Shown here piece after piece: positions 1 through 7,953 of a DNA stretch of 50,157 bases (the first letter of the stretch is position 1; each line of letters opens with the position of its first letter). Location: contig CANJPU010000037.1 in the NCBI GenBank assembly GCA_947476285.1, positions 1-50,157 on the forward strand, written 5' to 3'. This stretch comes from Comamonadaceae bacterium (lineage in GTDB: Bacteria > Pseudomonadota > Gammaproteobacteria > Burkholderiales > Burkholderiaceae_C). The notes under the pieces are model-generated. The model saw nothing but the letters and a program-made list of their open reading frames with translations. It was not told the DNA's origin and did not search any database. The translations under genes and the position numbers were made by a program.

Positions 1-108
1 AATTTCTACAACCATACAAGATTGCACTCGACGCTGGGCTACGTCAGCCCGATGACGTTCGAGCAACGCTGGATCGCGGCCCAGCAGCAAGACAGGAAGT
101 CCGCATAA
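1..108 (+). CDS. IS3-family transposase, C-terminal fragment (cut by window edge)
   Basis: The first 35 codons read in frame from base 1 to a TAA at 106-108. The peptide carries the hallmark end of IS3-family OrfB (DDE integrase core): YNHTRLHSTLGY followed by VSPMTFEQRW. In this family the YN..R.HS.LGY.SP block closes the catalytic domain. Only the last tenth or so of the protein is present; the rest, including the DDE residues, is left of the window. The element would be inserted upstream of the AEC permease gene. Whether it is intact cannot be told from here. Confidence 0.85.
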   Translation, partial: NFYNHTRLHSTLGYVSPMTFEQRWIAAQQQDRKSA

Positions 109-457
109 TGGGCAGCCTATGGAGTGCGGTAAACAGGGGCAAGGTCAGGGACGAGTTCGTCCAGCCAGAGGCGTATACCGTTAGAGTTAAGGTGTGTGTC
201 GTGCGGAGTGCGGTTGGGGGCAGGGGGCGGCATAGGACGCTATGCTGACACTTCTTCAGACTCACCGTGCTGCTGGGGAGCCAATCGCCTGCACGGTGCC
301 ACCAGATGCGTGTTCGTGGCAAACAAGGGCCTGGCACACACCGGCCAGGAAGCGCACATCCGCGTTGCCGCTTGCACCGGCGCTGACCTCGAACCCACCG
401 CCCGATGGCACACGCCGTTCAGCACGCCGCAAGCCGGCGCTGGTCGGTGCAGCGAGA
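109..457. other. Gene-free stretch after the transposase, with probable right end of the insertion element
   Basis: No supportable gene. The right terminal inverted repeat of the IS element should lie just after the transposase stop, and the string GGAGTGCGGTAAACAGGGGC (121-140) is the best candidate. The left end is outside the window, so it cannot be matched. The 10-mer GGAGTGCGGT recurs at 205-214, again followed by a G-rich tract, which may be a second relic end or chance. The AEC permease frame is open upstream to 242, but that segment has no membrane character and is treated as untranslated. Confidence 0.4.
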
Positions 458-1441
458 ATGCTGGCCGTGCTGCCCATTCTTCTGGTCACCTTCCCCTTCT
501 TCGCGCTGGTGCTGTGCGGCTATGTCGCGGCGCGGCTGCGGCTGCTGCCTTTTGATGCGATTGCCGGGCTCAACACCTTCGTGCTGTACTTCGCGCTGCC
601 GTGCATGCTGTACCGCTTTGGCGCGAACACGCCCATCGCCCAGTTGCTCGATGCCGGCGCGCTCGGTGTGTATCTCTTGTGCGCGCTGATCACGGTGGCC
701 CTGGTGGTGCGCCTGAGTCTGAATGCGCGCATTGGCTGGAGCGACGCAGCGTTTGGCGCGCTGGTGGCGGCCTTTCCCAACACCGGCTTCATGGGCGTGC
801 CGCTGCTGGTGGCGTTGCTTGGCGCGCAGGCGGCCGGCCCGGCCATACTGACCATGCTGGTGGATATGGTGGTCACCACCTCGCTGTGCATCGCCTTGTC
901 GCGGCTGGGTGATCTGGATGATGCAGGCCAGCACAGTGCCGCCAGGGCCGCGCGCCGCGCGCTGCAAGGTGTGGCCCTCAACCCCATGCCCTGGGCCATC
1001 TTGTTGGGCGGTGCCTCATCGTTTTTGCAGATCGAGCCGATCCGGCCGCTGGCTCAGACCATGGGCTTGCTGGCCGATGCCGCTTCACCGGTGGCGCTGT
1101 TCACCATCGGCGCGGTGCTGGCCCGCTCGCAGCAGGTGGCCGCGCAAGAGCAGCATCAGCCCTTGCGCCTGCGTGACTATCTGCCTGTGGTGCTGTTCAA
1201 GCTGTTTGGCCACCCTTTACTGGTGCTGGCTGTGGGCAGCGCCGCCATCGCGCTGGGCGCGCCGATGGCGCGCAGCACGCTTCACATCCTGGTGTTGGTG
1301 GCCGCCCTGCCCAGCGCCAGCAACGTCGCCATCCTGGCCGAGCGCTTCGGTGCCGACACCGGACGCATTGCGCGCATCATCATGCTGACGACGGCGCTGG
1401 CGTTTTTTACGTTTTCAGGGGCGGTGCTATGGATAGGGTGA
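458..1441 (+). CDS. AEC (auxin efflux carrier) family permease
   Basis: A 327-residue, very hydrophobic protein with about ten predicted membrane segments, the usual size for this family. The family motif NTGFMGVPLL sits near residue 108 in the fifth segment, and the C-terminal half has the second five-helix repeat (LHILVLVAALPSASNVAILA). AEC proteins are secondary carriers, often for malonate, malate or other carboxylates in bacteria; the substrate here cannot be read from sequence. The start at 458 is chosen because the first membrane segment begins there (MLAVLPILLVTFPFF) and a weak purine-rich site (AGCGAGA) precedes it. It stands alone, between an IS end and a gene-poor stretch. Confidence 0.85.
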   Translation: MLAVLPILLVTFPFFALVLCGYVAARLRLLPFDAIAGLNTFVLYFALPCMLYRFGANTPIAQLLDAGALGVYLLCALITVALVVRLSLNARIGWSDAAFGALVAAFPNTGFMGVPLLVALLGAQAAGPAILTMLVDMVVTTSLCIALSRLGDLDDAGQHSAARAARRALQGVALNPMPWAILLGGASSFLQIEPIRPLAQTMGLLADAASPVALFTIGAVLARSQQVAAQEQHQPLRLRDYLPVVLFKLFGHPLLVLAVGSAAIALGAPMARSTLHILVLVAALPSASNVAILAERFGADTGRIARIIMLTTALAFFTFSGAVLWIG

Positions 1442-2328
1442 GGGGCGGGAGCGTCAACCCGGGCCGGGCTGGCGTGGTCGTCGTACCTCGGTCTTTGTGC
1501 CTGCAGCGGTTGACCCAGTCCCGGTAGGTGGGCGTGGCCCATTTTCTGCATGTGGGCGCAGGGGGTCGACGCCGCCTGCGGCCAAAGGCACTTTCCCTTC
1601 ACCTCTGACCGAAGGGGCCCTGAATACGGGAACACCTGGCGGGCCGGTTCGGGGCTTCCCTGACGCGGACGTAACTGGTCCGACGTGGCGCGGCGCCGGT
1701 ATGCCAGGAATTGAGGCGACACGTGTAGGGGGTGGAATGGGAGCCGAACCAAAGTGCGGTACCAGCGGGGGTCCGCCATGGGCCAGGGGCACTGTGCGGC
1801 CAGGGCCGGGGCGCAGGCTTTGGATCAATGCCCCAGCAGATTCAACAGCACGTTGGACCAGCCCGGGTCTCTGAGGTCCTTTGGGTTTTAGCATGGTTGT
1901 GCTCCAGCGCTCAGTTAAACCAAACCGCACCAGCAGGCGCATGCCCCGCCTCAGCCTGCCGCTCCGTCGTGCGCTTGGGCGCGCTGGCCCTACAGCGGAT
2001 CGGCGACCGCGCCGGGTTTGTGCCCGACTGCTTGGCCGTGCCCCAGAAGGCAGCGTTGAGTTCCTTGAAGGTGTTCTTCCTGATTTCCATGATGAATTGC
2101 TCCAGGTTGGTAATGCGAGGACCTCATCTCACCTGAACCGATCACAGCCCGTGCGACCGTGTGCCAAAGACGCTGATTCGCGCAACGAAACACAGCCTTG
2201 TTGGAACGAGCTGCCGTGGGGAGGTCGGGCCGCAGGGTGCGCGCGAGGGTGTGCAGGCGGGTGTGCTTCCGGTAGCATGTGAGGCAGTTTCACTGGCTTC
2301 ATTGCTAACCAAGGCCGCAAATCTACCA
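1442..2328. other. 887-base GC-rich stretch without a convincing gene
   Basis: Several overlapping open frames exist on both strands, but their translations are dominated by Pro, Gly, Arg and Ala with no domain character, as expected of random high-GC DNA. One short minus-strand frame with a ribosome-binding site (1911-2090) is listed separately as a possible gene remnant. The arginase frame is open upstream to 2161, but those extra residues do not resemble the family. The stretch may be decayed coding DNA; I see no repeat, tRNA or clear hairpin array in it. Confidence 0.5.
1911..2090 (-). pseudogene. Possible 5' remnant of a gene (59 codons)
   Basis: A short minus-strand frame starts MEIRKNTFKELNAAFWGT and ends at a TGA after 59 residues. 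A GGAG lies nine bases before the ATG, a proper ribosome-binding arrangement. The first ten residues recall the N-terminus of HpaI-type aldolases (ME..NTFK), but the similarity is not continued and the rest has no family character. It is either a truncated gene start left after a deletion or a chance frame. Low confidence. Confidence 0.2.
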
Positions 2329-3246
2329 ATGACCGGCACTCCCGCCGTCGCGCTGATCGGCGCCCCCACTGACGTTGGCGCCAGCGTGCGTGGCGCCGGC
2401 ATGGGGCCTGATGCGCTGCGGGTGGCGGGGCTGGTGGAGGCGCTGCGTTCGCACCGCTTGGGCCTGGTGGATCAAGGCAACTTGGCCGGCCCGCCCAACC
2501 CCTGGCAGGCACCCATCAAAGGCCTGCGGCATCTGGATGAAGTGGTCGCGTGGAACCGCGCTGTCTTTGGCGCGGTGACGCAAGCCCTGGCCGCCGGCCA
2601 GACGCCTTTGCTGATGGGTGGCGACCATTGTCTGGCGATAGGTTCCATCAGCGCGGTGGCGCGCCATTGCCGCCAGCAGCGCAAACACCTGCGCGTGATC
2701 TGGCTGGACGCCCACACCGACGTCAACACCCAGGCCACCAGCCCCTCGGGCAATCTGCATGGCATGCCGGTGGCTTGCCTGCTGGGCGATGGCCCCACCG
2801 AGCTGGTGGGCTGGAGCGGCGAGCGCGCGGCGCTCGCGCCGGGCGACCTCACCTTCATCGGCATCCGCAGCGTGGACGCCGACGAGAAGGAGGCCATCCA
2901 CAAACTGGGTCTGCAGGTCTTCGACATGCGACACATCGACGAGCACGGCATGCGCGACACCATGACCGAGGCGCTGCATGACATCGATCAGAACACCCAC
3001 CTGCATGTGAGCTTCGATCTGGATTGCCTGGATCCGCTGGAAGCACCTGGCGTGGGCACCGGTGTGCGTGGCGGCCCCACTTACCGCGAGATGCAGTTGT
3101 GCATGGAGATGATTGCCGATACCGGTCGACTGGGATCGCTGGACGTGGTGGAAATCAACCCTGCACTGGATGTGCGCAACCGCACGGCAGAGCTGGCGGT
3201 GGAGTTTGTCGCCAGCCTGTTCGGGGCCTCGACGCTGGTGCGGTGA
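2329..3246 (+). CDS. rocF: Arginase
   Basis: A 305-residue ureohydrolase-fold enzyme that hydrolyses L-arginine to ornithine and urea. All ligands of the binuclear manganese site are visible: His100 in GGDH, Asp127, His129 and Asp131 in DAHTDVNT, and Asp230 and Asp232 in SFDLDCLDP; the catalytic Glu275 is in VVEINP. Length and these motifs fit arginase better than agmatinase. The start at 2329 (MTGTPAVALIGAPTDVG) is preferred because the beta-strand GAPTDVG normally lies about ten residues from the N-terminus. The frame is open upstream to 2161, but that part is not family-like, and the site before 2329 is weak. The gene stands alone, 41 bases before the CusF-like gene. Confidence 0.9.
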   Translation: MTGTPAVALIGAPTDVGASVRGAGMGPDALRVAGLVEALRSHRLGLVDQGNLAGPPNPWQAPIKGLRHLDEVVAWNRAVFGAVTQALAAGQTPLLMGGDHCLAIGSISAVARHCRQQRKHLRVIWLDAHTDVNTQATSPSGNLHGMPVACLLGDGPTELVGWSGERAALAPGDLTFIGIRSVDADEKEAIHKLGLQVFDMRHIDEHGMRDTMTEALHDIDQNTHLHVSFDLDCLDPLEAPGVGTGVRGGPTYREMQLCMEMIADTGRLGSLDVVEINPALDVRNRTAELAVEFVASLFGASTLVR

Positions 3247-3287
3247 GAGTATGCTGAGTCTCTCTGGATTTTGAGAGGAGCCCTCAC

Positions 3288-3611
3288 ATGAGAGCAGTCG
3301 CACATCTATTGATCCGCATGGCCTTGGCGGGCGCTGTGCTTTTGCCGGTGGCCACACAGGCGCAGCCCAAGCCCGCCGTGGCGGCCACCGAGATGAGCAC
3401 AGGCGAAGTGCAGAAGATCGACAAGAGCGCCAAGAAAGTCACGCTAAAGCATGGCGAGATCAAGAACCTGAACATGGCGCCCATGACCATGGGCTACGAC
3501 CTGCGAACCCCCGCCATGGTCGACAAGCTCAAGGTGGGCGACCAGGTGCGCTTTCGGGTTGTGCTTGAAGGCGGGAAGTACATCGTGACTGAGATCGTGC
3601 TGGCCAAGTGA
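3288..3611 (+). CDS. CusF-like periplasmic copper-binding protein
   Basis: A 107-residue exported protein with a signal peptide (hydrophobic residues 8-20, cleavage after ATQA). The mature part is a small beta-barrel of the CusF type, with the sequence MAPMTMGYDL. Aligned to CusF, His55, Met66 and Met68 match the Cu(I)/Ag(I) ligands, while the cation-pi tryptophan is replaced by Met63. It probably holds copper in the periplasm for efflux or detoxification. A strong site, GAGAGGAG, precedes the ATG by seven bases. It converges on copZ, and two hairpins lie between them. Its place beside copZ, copA and cueR supports a copper role. Confidence 0.85.
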   Translation: MRAVAHLLIRMALAGAVLLPVATQAQPKPAVAATEMSTGEVQKIDKSAKKVTLKHGEIKNLNMAPMTMGYDLRTPAMVDKLKVGDQVRFRVVLEGGKYIVTEIVLAK

Positions 3612-3616
3612 AGTGG

Positions 3617-3672
3617 ATCCCGGCACCAGTGCGGGATGACACATGTTTGTCATTGCGGACTTGATCCGCAAT
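3617..3672. repeat. Paired palindromes between convergent genes (REP-like, possible two-way terminator)
   Basis: Two hairpins follow one another. ATCCCG (3617-3622) pairs with CGGGAT (3632-3637). ATTGCGGA (3652-3659) pairs perfectly with TCCGCAAT (3665-3672) across a five-base loop. They lie between the convergent stops of the CusF-like gene (3611) and copZ (3698). The sequence style (GGATCCCGGC...GCGGGATGACA) is that of dispersed intergenic palindromes in many proteobacteria. A termination role in both directions is inferred; there is no long T-run. Confidence 0.55.
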
Positions 3673-3697
3673 CCGCGCCACCCCAGCCAACAGCACT

Positions 3698-3889
3698 TCA
3701 AGCCGGCGGATAGCCCGCCTCAGTCAGCGCATCCGCCAGTTTCGCGCGGTCTTGAGTTGACTCAACCTTGACCTTCTTGCTCGCCAAGTCCACCTCGACC
3801 TTGGCCTGAGGGTCCACGCTTTGCAGGGTCTTGGTGACGGCGCCGACGCAGTGGCCGCAGCTCATGTCTTTGACGGTGAATTCAATCAT
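3698..3889 (-). CDS. copZ: CopZ-like copper chaperone (HMA domain)
   Basis: A 63-residue protein that is a single heavy-metal-associated domain with the Cu(I)-binding motif MSCGHC near the N-terminus (MIEFTVKDMSCGHCVGAV). It should carry copper in the cytoplasm and pass it to the N-terminal domain of CopA. The start at 3889 fits the domain edge and has AAGGA seven bases upstream; the frame stays open upstream to 3994, but that extension is not domain-like. It is transcribed away from copA and has its own CueR-type promoter. Confidence 0.88.
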   Translation of the reverse strand: MIEFTVKDMSCGHCVGAVTKTLQSVDPQAKVEVDLASKKVKVESTQDRAKLADALTEAGYPPA

Positions 3890-3917
3890 GATGGTTTCCT
3901 TGATGTCGAGATAGCCA

Positions 3918-3948
3918 ACTCTGAACCTTTCCACCGTGGTAAGGTCAA
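3918..3948 (-). promoter_or_regulatory. CueR-type promoter/operator of copZ
   Basis: On the minus strand a -35 TTGACC (3948-3943) and a weak -10 CAGAGT (3923-3918) are separated by 19 bases, the overlong spacer typical of MerR-family promoters. The spacer carries the imperfect dyad ACCTTACCAC / GGTGGAAAGGT, which closely resembles the known CueR box of enterobacterial copA (ACCTT...GGAAGGT). Expected behaviour is Cu(I)-dependent activation by the CueR encoded at 6318. Confidence 0.7.
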
Positions 3949-3998
3949 GCGAGATGTGCAGTAGCCCCACCACCCAGTCGGGATTGGAACCCAAGTCC

Positions 3999-4029
3999 TT
4001 GACCTTGCCATGATGGGAAGCTTGACACT
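3999..4029 (+). promoter_or_regulatory. CueR-type promoter/operator of copA
   Basis: TTGACC (3999-4004) and GACACT (4024-4029) are separated by 19 bases. The spacer holds the dyad CCTTGCC..TGGGAAGCT. This is the same architecture as the copZ promoter 50 bases away on the other strand. It lies 54 bases before the copA ATG. Activation by Cu(I)-CueR through DNA distortion is inferred from the family. Confidence 0.7.
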
Positions 4030-4083
4030 CGTTGCATCATCGATCTTTCGGCGTCCCTTGGACGCCCAATAGGCAGGACCATC

Positions 4084-6321
4084 ATGAACACCGCAGCAAG
4101 CATCCACCCGCCCATGCTCGACAACACATCCGACCGACCGCACGAAGCCGTGGTGCATCTGGCCATCGAGGGCATGACCTGCGCTTCCTGTGTGGCGCGG
4201 GTTGAGAAAGCGCTAAAGAAAGTTCCGGGCGTGAGCTCGGCCGAGGTCAACCTCGCTACCGAGATGGCCGAGGTTCAACTCAGCGGTGGCAAAGCCGATG
4301 TCAGCGCACTGACCGCAGCGGTGGAAAAGGCGGGCTACCACGCGCGCGCGATCACCACGGCTGACGAAGGTGTGGCCCCTGCCGTGGCGGTCAACGAATG
4401 GTGGCCGGTGGCGCTGGCAGCGGTCTTGTCATTGCCGCTGGTGGTGCCCATGTTTGGCATGCTGCTGGGCGCTGACTGGGCACTGAATGGGTGGCTGCAG
4501 TTGGCGCTGGCCACGCCGGTGCAATTTTGGCTGGGCGCGCGCTTTTACCGCGCTGGCTGGAGCGCCCTGAAGGCGCGCGCCGGCAACATGGATCTGCTGG
4601 TGGCGCTGGGCACGTCGGCCGGTTATGGCCTGAGCGTGTACATGTTGCTGGTGCACGGCGCGCATGGCATGACTCATCTGTATTTCGAGGCATCGGCAGT
4701 TGTGATCACTCTGGTGTTGCTGGGCAAATGGTTGGAGACGCGCGCCAAGCGTCAGACCACCGAAGCGATCCGCGCGCTCAATGCGCTGCGGCCCGAGACC
4801 GCCCGTGTACGCCGTGACGGGCAAGAGGTGGAAGTGCCAATGAGCCAGGTGCGCAAGGACGACCTCGTTGTCGTGCGACCGGGCGAGCGGATGCCGGTGG
4901 ACGGTGTTGTGATCGAAGGTGCGAGCCAGGTCGATGAATCGCTCATCACCGGCGAGAGCCTGCCAGTGGCCAAGCATGAAGGCGACAAAGTGACGGGGGG
5001 CGCCGTCAATGCAGAGGGGCTGCTGCTGGTGCGCACCACCGCCGTTGGCGCGGAGTCGACACTTGCGCGCATTGTGCGGCTGGTCGAGTCGGCGCAGGCC
5101 AAGAAGGCGCCCATTCAGCGCCTGGTCGATCAAGTGAGCGAGGTGTTCGTGCCCGTGGTGGTGGTGGCTGCGTTGATCACGCTGCTGAGTTGGGGCCTGG
5201 GTACGGGCGACTGGGAGAAAGCCATTCTCAATGCGGTGGCTGTGCTGGTGATTGCCTGCCCCTGTGCATTGGGCCTGGCCACACCCACGGCCATCATGGC
5301 AGGCACCGGTGTTGCCGCGCAGCGTGGCATCCTGATCAAAGACGCAGAGGCGCTGGAAGTGGCGCACAAGCTGACGGTGGTCGCGTTTGACAAGACTGGC
5401 ACCTTGACCGAGGGCAAGCCCAAGCTGATTGCGGCGGAGCCGGCGCAAGGCGAGCGCGCCGCGCTGATCGCCGCCAGCGCGGCAATACAAGCGGGCAGTG
5501 AGCATCCCCTGGCCCGCGCGGTGCTCGACGCTGCGGCGCAAGCGGGCGTGACCATCGTACGCGCGGGTGGAGTGCGCGCCATTGCGGGACGCGGCATGGC
5601 CGCAGAAGTGAACGGGCGTGATCTGCGTCTGGGTAGTAGCCGATGGATGGAAGAGCTCAAGGTCGATCTGTCCTCGCTGTCTGTGCGCGCTGCGCAGTTG
5701 CAGTCCGAGGGCCGCACCGTCTCGTGGGTGGCCGATCTCACGGACGCGCCGCTGCTGATGGGCCTGCTCGCCTTTGGCGACACCGTCAAGCCGAGTGCTG
5801 CCGCAGCCATCGCTGCGCTGCGTGAACAAGGTGTGCGTTCGGTTCTGGTCACCGGAGACAACCGAGGCAGCGCGCAGGCGGTGGCGGCGCAAGTTGGCAT
5901 AGACGAAGTGCGCTCAGAGGTTCTCCCCGAGGACAAGGCCGGCATCATCGGCGAGCTCAAGGCCGATGGGGCTTCGGTGGCCATGGTGGGCGACGGCATC
6001 AACGACGCGCCGGCGCTGGCCGCGGCCGATGTCGGCATTGCGATGTCCACCGGCACTGATGTGGCCATGCATGCAGCCGGCATCACGCTGATGCGTGGCG
6101 ACCCGGCGCTGGTGGCCGATGCCATCGACATCTCGCGCCGCACTTACGTCAAAATCCGGCAGAACCTGTTCTGGGCTTTTGTCTACAACGCAGTGGGCGT
6201 GCCGCTGGCGGCCTTCGGCCTGCTCAGCCCGGTGATCGCCGGTGCCGCCATGGCCTTGAGCAGCGTCAGTGTGGTCACCAATGCGCTGATGCTGCGCCAC
6301 TGGAAGGGACGCGCGAAATGA
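4084..6321 (+). CDS. copA: Cu(I)-exporting P1B-type ATPase CopA
   Basis: A 745-residue P-type ATPase that pumps Cu(I) out of the cytoplasm. There is one N-terminal HMA domain (Cys33 and Cys36 in GMTCASC). Membrane segments follow, with the phosphatase motif TGES (289-292) and the transmembrane CPC metal site (392-394) in the P1B-1 context. The phosphorylated Asp436 is in DKTGT, His474 is in SEHP, and GDGIND lies at 636-641. The Asn and Met-Ser residues expected in the last two helices of copper pumps are present ([23 protein letters not shown]). Its stop overlaps the ATG of cueR by four bases (ATGA), so pump and regulator are translationally coupled. Confidence 0.95.
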   Translation: MNTAASIHPPMLDNTSDRPHEAVVHLAIEGMTCASCVARVEKALKKVPGVSSAEVNLATEMAEVQLSGGKADVSALTAAVEKAGYHARAITTADEGVAPAVAVNEWWPVALAAVLSLPLVVPMFGMLLGADWALNGWLQLALATPVQFWLGARFYRAGWSALKARAGNMDLLVALGTSAGYGLSVYMLLVHGAHGMTHLYFEASAVVITLVLLGKWLETRAKRQTTEAIRALNALRPETARVRRDGQEVEVPMSQVRKDDLVVVRPGERMPVDGVVIEGASQVDESLITGESLPVAKHEGDKVTGGAVNAEGLLLVRTTAVGAESTLARIVRLVESAQAKKAPIQRLVDQVSEVFVPVVVVAALITLLSWGLGTGDWEKAILNAVAVLVIACPCALGLATPTAIMAGTGVAAQRGILIKDAEALEVAHKLTVVAFDKTGTLTEGKPKLIAAEPAQGERAALIAASAAIQAGSEHPLARAVLDAAAQAGVTIVRAGGVRAIAGRGMAAEVNGRDLRLGSSRWMEELKVDLSSLSVRAAQLQSEGRTVSWVADLTDAPLLMGLLAFGDTVKPSAAAAIAALREQGVRSVLVTGDNRGSAQAVAAQVGIDEVRSEVLPEDKAGIIGELKADGASVAMVGDGINDAPALAAADVGIAMSTGTDVAMHAAGITLMRGDPALVADAIDISRRTYVKIRQNLFWAFVYNAVGVPLAAFGLLSPVIAGAAMALSSVSVVTNALMLRHWKGRAK

Positions 6322-6761
6322 ACACGCCACGCAGCACCCAGACAAGCACTCAGTCAGGCGGCCCCTACAACGTGGGTCAGGCAGCGCGAATGTCCAATGT
6401 GTCGGCCAAGATGGTTCGCCACTATGAATCGCTGGGGCTCTTGCCCACCGTGTCGCGCACAGACGCCGGTTACCGGCAGTACACCGACAAGGAGGTGCAC
6501 ACTTTGCGCTTCATCCGTCGCGCGCGCGATCTGGGTTTTGGCATGGCCGAGATTGCGCAGTTGCTCAAGCTTTGGCAGAGCCGCCGACGCTCCAGTGCCA
6601 GTGTCAGTCGAATCGCGTCGGCCCATGTGGCGGCACTGGATGCGAAGTTGGCCGAGATGTCGGCCATGCGAAAGACGCTGGTGCATTTGATTCATTGCTG
6701 CAATGCAGATGAACGACCCGACTGCCCCATACTGGACGAACTGGCGCAGGAGAATCGATAA
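6318..6761 (+). CDS. cueR: Copper-responsive MerR-family regulator CueR
   Basis: A 147-residue MerR-family activator. The N-terminal winged helix-turn-helix is [20 protein letters not shown] with the GYRQY wing, followed by the dimerisation helix and a C-terminal metal loop. Cys128 and Cys136 sit eight residues apart ([14 protein letters not shown]), matching Cys112 and Cys120 that bind Cu(I) in E. coli CueR; an extra Cys127 adjoins. It should sense cytoplasmic Cu(I) and activate the two elongated promoters between copZ and copA. It is cotranscribed with copA through an ATGA overlap. A run of about 13 extra N-terminal residues is unstructured-looking. Confidence 0.92.
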   Translation: MNTPRSTQTSTQSGGPYNVGQAARMSNVSAKMVRHYESLGLLPTVSRTDAGYRQYTDKEVHTLRFIRRARDLGFGMAEIAQLLKLWQSRRRSSASVSRIASAHVAALDAKLAEMSAMRKTLVHLIHCCNADERPDCPILDELAQENR

Positions 6762-6777
6762 AGAAGCACCGCATCGC

Positions 6778-6809
6778 GTTTGACTTGCCACAGTCAAACC
6801 CTGTCTAAT
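6778..6809 (+). promoter_or_regulatory. Promoter with overlapping palindrome before the oxygenase operon
   Basis: TTGACT (6780-6785) and TCTAAT (6804-6809) are spaced by 18 bases, a fair sigma-70 promoter 57 bases before the oxygenase ATG. A perfect 8-base inverted repeat, GTTTGACT (6778-6785) and AGTCAAAC (6792-6799), covers the -35 box. It could be a repressor operator. It could instead be a terminator hairpin for copA-cueR, though no T-run follows. Confidence 0.5.
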
Positions 6810-6865
6810 GGACGACGGCACGAATAAAAATACATCCGTATCCGAAGCACCGAGGAGACAAGCGC

Positions 6866-7912
6866 ATGCCGCAGATCAGAAGCACGCCAATTGGCGAGGC
6901 CTACGCCTGGACTGGCGCGGCTTTGCGCCAGAGTCGGCACTGGCTCGATCAATTGGGCGAGGAAGACATCTCGGACCTTGAGCGTGCGCTGGCGGCAGTC
7001 AAGCACAAGGGCCTGCGCTGGGGAGCTTTCGACAAGCAAGACTTTCCACTGACTGTGATGGCCGCGCGGCTGCAGCGCATGGACGCAGAGCTGAGCGAGG
7101 GCCGGGGGTTCATCCTCATGCGCGGGCTGCCTGTGGCCCGCTACAGTCTGGATGACGTCAAAACGATTTACTGGGGCATCGGCTGCCATCTGGGGCAGGT
7201 CAGGCCGCAGAACGTCAAGGGCACGATGCTCGAACACATTGAGGACTTGCAGGTTTCCAATCTGAACGACCCGAATCTGCGCGGCTACGTCACGGCCAAG
7301 GGGCTGGATGCGCATTGCGACAACTGCGACACGGTTGGCCTGCTGTGCGTGGACCGGGCGCGCATTGGCGGCGTCAGCATGATCGCCAGCATGGGCGCCA
7401 TTCACAACAAGCTTCTCGCGCAACGAGCCGACTTGCTCGAAGCGCTCTACCAGGGCTATCGCTATGACCTTCGCGGCGAGGGCGTGACCGGCAGCCTGGA
7501 TGAAACCAGCGAACCGGTGCCGGTATTCAGCAGCCACCAGGGCCGGGTGCGCGGATGGTTCCACCGCCGCTTGATTCTGGGCGGCGCGGCAAAGGCCGGC
7601 ATCACACTGACACCCTTGCAGCGCGAGGCGCTGGACTTCGTCGCGGATGCCGCACACGACCCCGAGCTGGTGCTGGAGCACGACATGCAGCCCGGTGACA
7701 TCCAGCTTGTGAACAACTACGCGGTGATCCACTATCGCACGCCGTTCGAGGACGGCGGCGGGCACAAGCGCTTGCTGCTGCGCATGTGGACCAATCGGCG
7801 CGTGCGCGACCAGGTGGATCCGGTCTTCGAACAATCATGGATCGTTGCTGGTTACCAGGCGCGCGAGTGGGCGCGCGACCGTGCAGTGGCTGCGCTGGGC
7901 AACCGCGTCTGA
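6866..7912 (+). CDS. TauD/TfdA-family Fe(II)/2-oxoglutarate-type dioxygenase
   Basis: A 348-residue enzyme of the TauD/TfdA superfamily. The iron facial triad is visible as His150 and Asp152 (AHCDNCD) and His289 (NNYAVIHYRTPFED), with Arg306 (KRLLLRMW) placed to bind 2-oxoglutarate. Such enzymes hydroxylate a C-H bond of the substrate, sometimes releasing a group. The exact substrate is unknown; the island context suggests a small organic acid. It starts at 6866 with GAGGAG upstream. First gene of a four-gene plus-strand unit, with an RraA-like gene 41 bases downstream. Confidence 0.85.
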   Translation: MPQIRSTPIGEAYAWTGAALRQSRHWLDQLGEEDISDLERALAAVKHKGLRWGAFDKQDFPLTVMAARLQRMDAELSEGRGFILMRGLPVARYSLDDVKTIYWGIGCHLGQVRPQNVKGTMLEHIEDLQVSNLNDPNLRGYVTAKGLDAHCDNCDTVGLLCVDRARIGGVSMIASMGAIHNKLLAQRADLLEALYQGYRYDLRGEGVTGSLDETSEPVPVFSSHQGRVRGWFHRRLILGGAAKAGITLTPLQREALDFVADAAHDPELVLEHDMQPGDIQLVNNYAVIHYRTPFEDGGGHKRLLLRMWTNRRVRDQVDPVFEQSWIVAGYQAREWARDRAVAALGNRV

Positions 7913-7953
7913 CGCAATTGAGTTTTCTCCCTTCATCAACCTAAAGGCAAACC

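Noticed and set aside
2323..3357. A 344-residue minus-strand frame opposite arginase
   Set aside because: Composition bias only; the plus-strand arginase has every metal ligand.
4429..5892. A 487-residue open frame on the minus strand opposite copA
   Set aside because: It is a shadow of copA. The translation is rich in His, Arg, Gln and Ala with no domain, and copA has complete P-type ATPase motifs.
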